Shown here: piece after piece, positions 1-6,582 of the stretch
How positions within the stretch are numbered: the first letter of the stretch is position 1
Layout: every line of letters begins with the position of its first letter
Assembly: GCA_001799195.1 (NCBI GenBank)
Contig: MGSU01000055.1
Span: forward strand, 1-14,147
DNA from: Deltaproteobacteria bacterium RIFOXYA12_FULL_61_11
GTDB lineage: Bacteria; Bdellovibrionota_F; JAHFAK01; YA12-FULL-61-11
Direction of reading: 5' to 3'
Length of the DNA: 14,147 bases
Notes under the pieces: generated by a model
What the model was told of the DNA's origin: nothing
The model's input: the letters and a program-made list of their open reading frames with translations, nothing else
Databases searched by the model: none
Program-made: the position numbers and the translations under genes

Positions 1-899
1 GTCCTTTCGACCTGGTCATCCTCGGGCATTTCGCTCGCGATGTGATCGTGATCGGCGAGGAGCGCAGCGCGGCCTCGGGCGGGGCCGGATACTACGGTGG
101 CATCGCCGCGGCCAGGTTAGGGTTCCGCACCGCGGTGGTGACCATGCTCTCCCCCGCCGACCGGGTACACCTCGGGACTTTCGCCGAGGCAGGAGTAGAG
201 GTCTTTGCCGCTGATGCTCCCTGCACCAGTGGGATCGAGAACACCTATTTCAGCGCAGACATGGATCGCCGCCGCTGCGAGCCGCTGGCCTTCGCCGGAC
301 CCTTTTGCGAGGCTCAGTTACCTGATCTTACAACAGAAATCCTCCACGTTGCTCCGATCATGGCCGGCGAGGTCTCGCTCGATCTGCTCGAGACCCTGTG
401 TTGGCGCTATCCCCGGGTCGGTCTCGATCTCCAGGGCTTCCTGCGCCTCCGCGAGGGTCGTTCCCTCGTCTTCCGAGATTGGCCGGACAAGCAGCGGGGC
501 CTGGCCAAAGTGTATGCTCTCAAGGGGGACGCGGCCGAGGCAGAGACCATCACCGGACACACCGAGCTCCGCGAGGCAGCCCGGCAGCTCGCCGCCTGGG
601 GGCCTCGCGAAGTGGTGCTGACCAATGCCCAAGGAGTGCTGGTCCTCGCGGAAGGCCGCTTCTACGAGGCTCCCTTTACCGCGCGATCGCTAGGAGGCAG
701 GACCGGACGCGGGGACACTTGCATGGCCACCTATCTCGCCGCCCGCTCCCGCCTCGATCCGGCCACGGCCTGTGTTCTCGCCGCGGCCGTGACCTCGCTC
801 AAGATGGAAAAGCCCGGCCCTTACGACGGCGATCGGACCGCCCTCGACACGCGGCTCGGAGAAGCCTACGGTGGGGTGAGCATCGCCCTACCCGCCTGA
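1..899 (+). CDS. PfkB-family sugar kinase, IolC-like role, 5' end cut by window
   Basis: The reading frame is open from base 3 to the TGA at 897-899 (298 visible residues). Its first residues (PFDLVILGHFARDVI) are the usual opening beta-strand of PfkB kinases, so only a few N-terminal residues are missing; the GTG at 42 is internal. SGGAGYYGG (about residues 25-33) matches the N-terminal substrate/dimer region. GRTGRGDT, coded at 696-719, is the C-terminal PfkB signature (usual form DTxGAGD) with the catalytic Asp at 714-716; Arg replaces the usual Ala in GAGD. Family knowledge: ribokinase-fold, ATP-dependent sugar kinases. In an iol operon the expected job is phosphorylation of 2-deoxy-5-keto-gluconate (IolC, EC 2.7.1.92). 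The protein is shorter than typical IolC (about 325 residues) and the sequence does not prove the substrate, so no symbol is given. It lies 23 bp upstream of the dehydrogenase gene, in the same operon. Confidence 0.85.
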   Translation, partial: PFDLVILGHFARDVIVIGEERSAASGGAGYYGGIAAARLGFRTAVVTMLSPADRVHLGTFAEAGVEVFAADAPCTSGIENTYFSADMDRRRCEPLAFAGPFCEAQLPDLTTEILHVAPIMAGEVSLDLLETLCWRYPRVGLDLQGFLRLREGRSLVFRDWPDKQRGLAKVYALKGDAAEAETITGHTELREAARQLAAWGPREVVLTNAQGVLVLAEGRFYEAPFTARSLGGRTGRGDTCMATYLAARSRLDPATACVLAAAVTSLKMEKPGPYDGDRTALDTRLGEAYGGVSIALPA

Positions 900-922
900 A
901 GTTACGAGCACCTGGAGGTATC

Positions 923-1897
923 ATGAACGACACGATCATCGGTTTCATCGGTTGCGGGGAAGTCGCCACCGTGCATGCGACCCTGCTCGCGGAACTACCC
1001 GGAGCGGCGCTCGGCCCACTCTACGATCCCGATCCCCGCAGGGCTGAGCTCTTGAAGGAGCGTTGCGGGGGAGAATTAGCGGCCTCCGCAGAAGAGGTCA
1101 TCGCTCGGGCCGAGGCCATCTACGTCACCTCGCCGAACCGAACGCATGTCGGGTATGCGCTGGCCGCGCTCGAGGCCGGACGACACGTGTTTTGCGAAAA
1201 GCCCTTCGCCCTGAACCTCGCCGAGGCCGAGAAGGTCCGCGCCGCGGCCGAGCGTTCGGGGAAGGTCTATCAACTCGGTTTCAATCGCCGTTTCGCCCCT
1301 GCCTACGCGGCCATGAAGAGCATGATCGCGAACGGCGAGCTGACCCCGCGCTCCTTCAACATCAAGATGAACCGCGGCGAGCTGCAACATCCTGCGTGGA
1401 CCAGCGATGCCACGGTCACGGGCGGCTTCCTCTTCGAATCCACGCTACATCTCTTCGACATGGTCAGGTTCCTCTTCGGCGAGGTGGCCGAAGTCCAGGC
1501 CGTGGGTCGCAAAGGCCTGTATCCCTGCGTGGATTCCTTTTCCTTGCTCCTGACCATGGAGAGCGGGGTCCACGGGGTCTTCTCTTCGTGCGCCCATGCC
1601 AGTTGGCACTTTCCCTTCGAGCGGGTCGAGATCTACGGCGACCACGCCACGGTCCAGAACGACGAGATGGAATCGGTGAGCTGGTGCCTCGGGCTGGCTC
1701 AACCGACCGAGCTGCGCCGTTTTGGGACCTTGCCCCACGCCGATCGCTGGGGCTTCAGGACCGAGGATACCTTGTTCCTGCGCCGTATCCAGGGGCAGAG
1801 AGATGACCGTATCTGCCAGGTCGCCACGGCGGTCGACGGGTGGCGCAACGTGGAGTTCATCGAGCGGGTCTACGCCCTCGTCGGGTTGGGCCGCTGA
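923..1897 (+). CDS. Gfo/Idh/MocA-family NAD(P)-dependent dehydrogenase, IolG-like
   Basis: 324 residues. The start at 923 is set by GGAGG at 914-918; the frame is open further upstream but only as an out-of-frame overlap with the kinase gene. The N-terminal Rossmann domain carries GxGxxA at residues 10-15 (GCGEVA); the family EKP motif is at 92-94 (CEKPFAL), with the catalytic Lys at 93. The C-terminal domain has GGFLFESTLHLFDMVRFLFG at 167-186, with the family His at 176. By position in the iol operon it should oxidise myo-inositol (or scyllo-/D-chiro-inositol) to the inosose used by IolE. Oddity: the position that is Asp four residues before the His in inositol 2-dehydrogenases is Glu172 here, and the usual IHDFD reads LHLFD. 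Substrate is therefore less certain than family. The stop is followed by a 26-bp gap to iolD. Confidence 0.9.
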   Translation: MNDTIIGFIGCGEVATVHATLLAELPGAALGPLYDPDPRRAELLKERCGGELAASAEEVIARAEAIYVTSPNRTHVGYALAALEAGRHVFCEKPFALNLAEAEKVRAAAERSGKVYQLGFNRRFAPAYAAMKSMIANGELTPRSFNIKMNRGELQHPAWTSDATVTGGFLFESTLHLFDMVRFLFGEVAEVQAVGRKGLYPCVDSFSLLLTMESGVHGVFSSCAHASWHFPFERVEIYGDHATVQNDEMESVSWCLGLAQPTELRRFGTLPHADRWGFRTEDTLFLRRIQGQRDDRICQVATAVDGWRNVEFIERVYALVGLGR

Positions 1898-1923
1898 ACA
1901 GGAACCCGGGACCCGGAGGGAGC

Positions 1924-3789
1924 ATGCAGACGGTTCGCAGGACCATGGCTCAGGCCTTGCTCGGCTTCCTCGCCGCCCAACGAGTGCGGCGGGACGGGCG
2001 GGAATTCCCGCTCTTCGGAGGGGTCTTCGGCATCTTCGGCCACGGCAACGTCGCGGGGCTGGGTCAAGCCCTCGAGGAACAGAACGAGCTGCGTTTTTAC
2101 CAGGCACGCAACGAACAGGCCATGGTCCATACTGCCGTGGCGTACGCCAAACAGCATCGCCGTTTGCGGGTCATGGCTTGCACCACCTCCATCGGACCCG
2201 GGGCGACCAATCTCTGCACGGGCGCGGCCGGAGCCACCATCAACCGCTTGCCGGTCCTGCTCTTGCCAGGGGATGTCTTCGCCTCCCGCCGGCCTGGGCC
2301 GGTCCTGCAACAGCTCGAGCACCCGAACAGCCAAGACCTCTCGGTCAATGACTGTCTGCGGCCGGTCAGCAAGTACTGGGACCGGATCAACCGCCCCGAG
2401 CAACTCCTGACCTCCCTGCCCGAGGCCTTGCGGGTCCTGACCAGCCCTGCCGAGACCGGCGCAGTCACCGTGGCCCTCCCCCAAGACGTGCAGGCGGAAG
2501 CCTTCGACTATCCTGCCTCATTTTTCGAACCGAGGGTCCATCGTATCCCTCGGCCGCTGCCCGAGGAGGAACTCCTGGTCGAGGCGGCAAGGCTTCTCGC
2601 AGCGGCCAAGAGGCCGCTCGTCATCGTCGGCGGCGGGGTCTGGTATTCGGAAGCCGAAGAGGAGCTGGCTGCCCTGTGTACCGACGGGGTGCTGCCCGCG
2701 GCCGAGACCCAAGCCGGGAAAGGCATGCTCGCCTGGGATCACGGCGCCAACCTCGGTGGCCTGGGGGTCACCGGCTCTGCCGCGGCCAACCTGATCGCGG
2801 CCGAGGCCGATCTGGTCCTCTGTGTCGGCACCAGGCTCTCCGATTTCACCACGGCCTCGAAGACCTTGTTCCAGGATCCCGAAGTCCGCTTCATCGGGCT
2901 CAACCTGGATCCGGCGGATGCGGTGAAGCACGGAGCCCTGCCCCTGTGCGGTGATGCCAAGGCGACGCTCGCGGCCCTCCGCAGGATCCTGGTCGAGAAC
3001 GGTGCTGCTCCGCGTCCCGACTACCAGCTTCGCTGCGTCGAACTCCGCGCAGCCTGGAGGGCCGAGGTCGACAGACTCACCGCGGCGAGCAGAGGACCTC
3101 GCCCTTCCCAGGCAGCAGTGCTCTCGGCGATCAATGCCTTCACCCAACCGGAAGATACCATGGTCTGCGCTGCCGGGAGCATGCCCGGGGACCTGCACAA
3201 GCTCTGGCGAGCGAGCGCACCGGGCCAGTACCACCTCGAATACGGCTATTCCTGCATGGGGTACGAGCTCGCCGGAGGTCTCGGCGTAGCTTTAGCGAAA
3301 GAACAGGGCGACACCATCGTCCTGGTCGGTGACGGGTCCTATCTAATGATGCACGGTGAACTCCTGACCTCCTTGCAGGAACACCTGCGCCTGATTGTGG
3401 TAGTGATGGTCAATCAGGCTTTCGCAAGCATCGATGCCCTGTCCCGCGGATTGGGCAGCGCCGGTTTCGGCAATCGCTTCCGGCAGAGGGGGCCGAGCGG
3501 CCAGCTCGACGGTCCTCCCCTGGCCGTGGATTTCGCAGCCAATGCCGCCTCACTGGGGTGTCTGGCCGAGAACGTCGGAAGTCTCGAGGACCTGCGGGTG
3601 GCTCTGGCGAAAGCCCGCGCCGCCGATCGAACCACGGTCATCGCGATCGAGACCGATCCTTTGCACACCGTTCCCGGTTTTCATGCCTGGTGGGACGTCC
3701 CGGTGGCCGAGGTCTCCTCGAGCGAAGCGGTCCGGGCCGCAAGGACCCGGTACGAACAACAACGCGAAAAAGAACGGTGGTACCGATGA
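1924..3789 (+). CDS. iolD: IolD, 3D-(3,5/4)-trihydroxycyclohexane-1,2-dione hydrolase (TPP enzyme)
   Basis: 621 residues, close to the roughly 640 of known IolD. The start at 1924 has GGAGGG at 1915-1920; an upstream in-frame start at 1840 would lie inside the preceding gene. It has the three-domain layout of the acetolactate synthase superfamily. In the N-terminal Pyr domain, GVFGIFGHGNVAG (33-45) and NEQAM (63-67) place the TPP-activating Glu at 64. A central domain spans about 215-360. The C-terminal PP domain carries GDGSYLMMHGEL at 469-480, ending near Asn497 (the GDG-x25-N motif that binds Mg-TPP). SGQLDGPPLAVDFAANAASLG-type sequence further on is typical of IolD. Reaction: hydrolytic ring opening of the cyclic diketone to 5-deoxy-D-glucuronate (EC 3.7.1.22), cytosolic, between IolE and IolB. 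The stop overlaps the iolE start (ATGA, 3786-3789), suggesting translational coupling. Confidence 0.96.
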   Translation: MQTVRRTMAQALLGFLAAQRVRRDGREFPLFGGVFGIFGHGNVAGLGQALEEQNELRFYQARNEQAMVHTAVAYAKQHRRLRVMACTTSIGPGATNLCTGAAGATINRLPVLLLPGDVFASRRPGPVLQQLEHPNSQDLSVNDCLRPVSKYWDRINRPEQLLTSLPEALRVLTSPAETGAVTVALPQDVQAEAFDYPASFFEPRVHRIPRPLPEEELLVEAARLLAAAKRPLVIVGGGVWYSEAEEELAALCTDGVLPAAETQAGKGMLAWDHGANLGGLGVTGSAAANLIAAEADLVLCVGTRLSDFTTASKTLFQDPEVRFIGLNLDPADAVKHGALPLCGDAKATLAALRRILVENGAAPRPDYQLRCVELRAAWRAEVDRLTAASRGPRPSQAAVLSAINAFTQPEDTMVCAAGSMPGDLHKLWRASAPGQYHLEYGYSCMGYELAGGLGVALAKEQGDTIVLVGDGSYLMMHGELLTSLQEHLRLIVVVMVNQAFASIDALSRGLGSAGFGNRFRQRGPSGQLDGPPLAVDFAANAASLGCLAENVGSLEDLRVALAKARAADRTTVIAIETDPLHTVPGFHAWWDVPVAEVSSSEAVRAARTRYEQQREKERWYR

Positions 3790-4685
3790 ACACCTGGAAA
3801 CTCGGCATCGCGCCGATCAATTGGTCCAACGACGACCTACGGGACCTCGGTGGAGACACGCCGCTCGATCGCTGTCTCTCCGAAATGGCCGCGGCCGGCT
3901 ATCAAGGCACCGAGCTGGGGCACAAGTTCCCGACCGAAGCCGCTGCTCTCGAGGCCGTGCTGAAACGGCACCGCCTCGCCCTGGCCTCGTGCTGGCACTC
4001 CACCTTCTTTGTTGCCGAGCACGATCCCAGGAAGCAACTCGAGGCACTCGATCGCCGGCTCGAGCTGCTCGCCGCGGTCGGCACCACGGTGATCAACCTG
4101 GCCGAATGCAGCGGCACGGTCCACGGAGACCGGCAAAAACCCCTCTCGGCCCGACCCCGGTTCTCCGACCTCGACTTCCGGCACCTCGCAGACGGCCTCC
4201 AGGCCGCGGGCGAACGTTGTCTCCGGCGTGGAATACGACCTGCCTACCACCATCACCTCGGTACCGGGGTCCAGGACGAGGCCGAGATAGAGCGGTTGCT
4301 CGAGTTGACCGATCCGGCCTTGCTCTCCCTCTGTTACGATACCGGGCACCTCGCAGCGGCCGGTGTGGATCCCCTGGCCTTTGCCTCTCGGCATGAGTCG
4401 CGTATCGCCCATGTCCATTGTAAGGATGTACGCCCGGCGATCCTCGCCGAGGTGAAGGAGCGAAACCTCTCCTTCCTCGAGGCTGTGCTGCGCGGTCTTT
4501 TTACCGTGCCCGGAGACGGCATGATCGAGTTCGGCCCGATTATCGCCTTGCTCGAAGAACGCAGCTATGACGGTTGGTTGATCGTCGAAGCCGAGCAAGA
4601 CCCCCGCGTCGCGGATCCCCTTCGCTATGCCCTGGCCGCCAGGAACTACCTCCTCGGTGTAGCCGAGCATTGCGACAACACGTAA
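3786..4685 (+). CDS. iolE: IolE, 2-keto-myo-inositol (inosose) dehydratase
   Basis: 299 residues, the normal length for IolE. The opening GIAPINWSNDDL (7-18) followed by LGGD is the hallmark N-terminus. Other diagnostic pieces are GTELGHKFP (41-49), YHHHLGTGV (154-162), CYDTGHL (183-189), HVHCKDVR (209-216), FTVPGDG (239-245) and IVEAEQDP (266-273). These acidic and His residues line the metal site of an AP-endonuclease-2-type TIM barrel. Reaction: removal of water from 2-keto-myo-inositol to give the trihydroxycyclohexane-dione (EC 4.2.1.44), a Mn/Co-dependent cytosolic step feeding IolD. The ATG at 3786 overlaps the iolD stop by 4 bp; only a weak GGTGG lies upstream, so translation is probably coupled to iolD. 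A longer in-frame start at 3558 would overlap iolD by more than 200 bp and is rejected. The next gene starts 9 bp after the TAA. Confidence 0.96.
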   Translation: MNTWKLGIAPINWSNDDLRDLGGDTPLDRCLSEMAAAGYQGTELGHKFPTEAAALEAVLKRHRLALASCWHSTFFVAEHDPRKQLEALDRRLELLAAVGTTVINLAECSGTVHGDRQKPLSARPRFSDLDFRHLADGLQAAGERCLRRGIRPAYHHHLGTGVQDEAEIERLLELTDPALLSLCYDTGHLAAAGVDPLAFASRHESRIAHVHCKDVRPAILAEVKERNLSFLEAVLRGLFTVPGDGMIEFGPIIALLEERSYDGWLIVEAEQDPRVADPLRYALAARNYLLGVAEHCDNT

Positions 4686-4694
4686 GGAGCGAGT

Positions 4695-5753
4695 ATGTAC
4701 GAGAGTAAACTGGGCAAGACCATGGCCCTGGGGGTTGATTTTTGGAACGACTCGTGTGACCTCCAGGAGCTTTCCGAGGCTGTGGCGGCCGGCGCTGTCG
4801 GAGCAACCTCCAACCCGGTGATCGTGGCATCGGTCGTCGAACGGAGACCCGAACTGTGGTTGCCGGTGCTCGACGGTCTCCTCGCCGCACACACCTGTCT
4901 GACCGAGGACGATGTGGCTTGGCTGTTGGTCGAGGAGGGAGGTCGGCGCGCGGCCGAGATACTCCTGCCGGTCTACGAACGCACGCGGGGGCGCAAGGGG
5001 CGGCTCAGTCTCCAGGTCAATCCCAAACTTTTCCCGGATGCTCAAGCCATGCTCGCGCACGCCTTGGAATTGCGCGACCTTGCCCCGAACCTCGCCATCA
5101 AGGTGCCGGCCGTGCCAGCCGGGCTCCGCGCCCTCGAGGAATTGACCGCTCGCGGGGTTTCGGTCAACGCCACGGTGAGCTTCACGCTGGCGCAGACAAT
5201 CGCTTGCGCCGAGGCGATCGAGGCCGGCTTGCGGCGCGCCGAGGACCATGGGCTCGACCCCAGCACCATCGCTCCCCACGTCACCCTGATGGTGGGGCGT
5301 ATCGACGACCATCTCCGCCGGGTGACCGCCGCCCAGGGCGTACTTCTCGATCCGGGCGTGCTCGATTGGGCCGGGGTGGCCATCTTCAAGAGAGCCTACA
5401 CCCTATTCCGGGAGCGGGGGTACAGAGCCACGCTCCTGGCCGCGGCGTACCGCTGCCATCTGCACTGGTCGCAATTGATCGGCGAGGGGCTGGTCCTGAG
5501 CATACCGTATGACTGGTGGCAACGCTTCGATCACAGCACGTTCGAGCTTCGCCGCAGCATCGAAGAACCGGTTCCTGCGAAGATACTTGTCCAGCTCCAA
5601 CGGGAGCTGCCGGATTTCATCCGAGCCTATGAACCCGAAGGCCTCGCCCCCGCCGACTTCCTCGGGTTCGGCCCCTCGCGCCACACCCTCCTGCAATTCC
5701 TCGAGGGCTATCAGAACTTGGTCGGCCTGGTACGACGGAGGATGTTGCGATGA
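4695..5753 (+). CDS. Transaldolase-family Schiff-base protein inside the iol operon
   Basis: 352 residues; AAGGAG at 4684-4689 supports the ATG at 4695. Transaldolase family features: VDFWNDSCDLQELSEAV near the N-terminus, GATSNPVIV at 36-44, LSLQVNP at 104-110, IKVPAVPAG at 135-143 with the Schiff-base Lys at 136, VNATVSFTLAQ at 157-167, VGRIDD at 200-205 and the late IFKRAY/HLHWSQLIGEGLVLSIPYDWW segment. The ORF is intact with all core barrel motifs. Established transaldolases transfer a dihydroxyacetone unit between sugar phosphates. The location between iolE and iolB, with no IolJ in view, suggests instead that it cleaves 2-deoxy-5-keto-gluconate or its 6-phosphate, releasing malonate semialdehyde; that is inference. 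A pentose-phosphate transaldolase carried in the operon is the plain alternative. Its stop overlaps the iolB start (ATGA, 5750-5753). Confidence 0.88.
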   Translation: MYESKLGKTMALGVDFWNDSCDLQELSEAVAAGAVGATSNPVIVASVVERRPELWLPVLDGLLAAHTCLTEDDVAWLLVEEGGRRAAEILLPVYERTRGRKGRLSLQVNPKLFPDAQAMLAHALELRDLAPNLAIKVPAVPAGLRALEELTARGVSVNATVSFTLAQTIACAEAIEAGLRRAEDHGLDPSTIAPHVTLMVGRIDDHLRRVTAAQGVLLDPGVLDWAGVAIFKRAYTLFRERGYRATLLAAAYRCHLHWSQLIGEGLVLSIPYDWWQRFDHSTFELRRSIEEPVPAKILVQLQRELPDFIRAYEPEGLAPADFLGFGPSRHTLLQFLEGYQNLVGLVRRRMLR

Positions 5754-6514
5754 ACCTCGTGCATCCCTTCCGCGGGCAGGAACTCGAACCTGGACAGCAC
5801 CTCTATCCTCACGCTCTGGAACGCACGGGTATGGGCTTCGCGCTACAGATCCTCAAGGTGGGGGAAAAGCTCGAACTCGGTTTCGAAGATGCCGAGTGTG
5901 CCGTGCTGCTCCTCGCGGGCAAGTGTCGATTCTCTCTGCGAGGAGCCTCCCTCACGGTCGACCGACCGCATTGGATCCAAGCCGGTCCCACGGTGGCCCA
6001 TCTCGCCGCCGGAGAGACGGTAGAGGTATCGGCAACGAGTCAGACCCGCCTCGCCATCGTCCACACTCCCAATCGGGCAACGTTTCCCTCGCGCCTCTTG
6101 CAGGAGGAGATGGTAGCAGTCGAGCATCGCGGCCGGGGACTTCTCGAGGACACGTGTTATCGACAGGTACGCACGGTGTTCGACCGGACTTCCGCTCCTT
6201 TGGAGTCCCAATTGGTATTGGGAGAGGTGATCAATTTCCCCGGCCGTTGGAGCAGCTACCCACCGCACCATCACGCTCAGCCGGAGCTCTACTACTATGA
6301 ATTCTCTCCTATTCATGGGTACGGCCATGCCGAGCTGGGGGAACGGGTCTTCAAGATGGGACATCAGGATCTGTTGATTATCACCGACCGGCGGGACCAC
6401 GCGCAATGCGCGGCCCCGGGGTTCCATCTCTATTATCTCTGGGCTATCCGCCACCTTTCCGGCAATCCCTACACAGGCTTCGAGTATACCTGGCCCTTCG
6501 ACGAGCTGATCTGA
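5750..6514 (+). CDS. iolB: IolB, 5-deoxy-glucuronate isomerase
   Basis: 254 residues against about 270 for Bacillus IolB. The ATG overlaps the stop of the transaldolase gene; GGAGG at 5737-5741 sits 8 bp before it. The protein is a bicupin. The conserved block GEVINFPGRWSSYPPHHH (158-175) followed by QPELYYYEF gives the metal-binding His cluster 173-175 and Glu179, and GYGHAELGE (190-198) follows. Near the end CAAPGFHLYYLWAIRHLSG (220-238) is the second family signature. Reaction: isomerisation of 5-deoxy-D-glucuronate to 2-deoxy-5-keto-D-gluconate (EC 5.3.1.30), downstream of IolD and upstream of the kinase. It is the last gene of the operon in this orientation; the next gene is convergent, 68 bp away. 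No iolA or iolJ follows, so those functions, if present, are upstream of the window, elsewhere, or replaced. Confidence 0.95.
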   Translation: MNLVHPFRGQELEPGQHLYPHALERTGMGFALQILKVGEKLELGFEDAECAVLLLAGKCRFSLRGASLTVDRPHWIQAGPTVAHLAAGETVEVSATSQTRLAIVHTPNRATFPSRLLQEEMVAVEHRGRGLLEDTCYRQVRTVFDRTSAPLESQLVLGEVINFPGRWSSYPPHHHAQPELYYYEFSPIHGYGHAELGERVFKMGHQDLLIITDRRDHAQCAAPGFHLYYLWAIRHLSGNPYTGFEYTWPFDELI

Positions 6515-6582
6515 AGTAAAGCCGTCCGTGAGCGACGCTGCCGTGCGGGGGGCGAAAGGAACGAACTCCGAGGAGGGGGCGC
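6515..6582. other. Short convergent intergenic gap, no clear terminator
   Basis: These 68 bp separate the ends of iolB (+) and the FG-GAP gene (-). I see purine-rich runs and a short near-palindrome AGCGACGCT at 6530-6538, but no strong stem followed by a T-run on either strand. Termination here is either Rho-dependent or lies inside the neighbouring genes. Confidence 0.6.

Larger units (their letters stand above)
1..6514 (+). other. Inositol catabolism operon (six genes, 5' end outside window)
   Basis: All six genes are on one strand with gaps of 23, 26, -4, 9 and -4 bp and no hairpin or promoter-like gap between them, so one transcript is the simplest reading. The promoter and any regulator gene lie upstream of base 1. 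Four of six steps (dehydrogenase, IolE, IolD, IolB) fix the pathway as inositol to 2-deoxy-5-keto-gluconate; kinase and transaldolase-family protein are candidates for the two lower steps. Methylmalonate-semialdehyde dehydrogenase (IolA), transporter and IolR/other regulator are not in the window. Confidence 0.85.

Noticed and set aside
3837-5312. Minus-strand open frame of 491 codons across iolE and the transaldolase gene
   Set aside because: Both opposite genes are unmistakable; this frame ignores their boundaries and has no family features.
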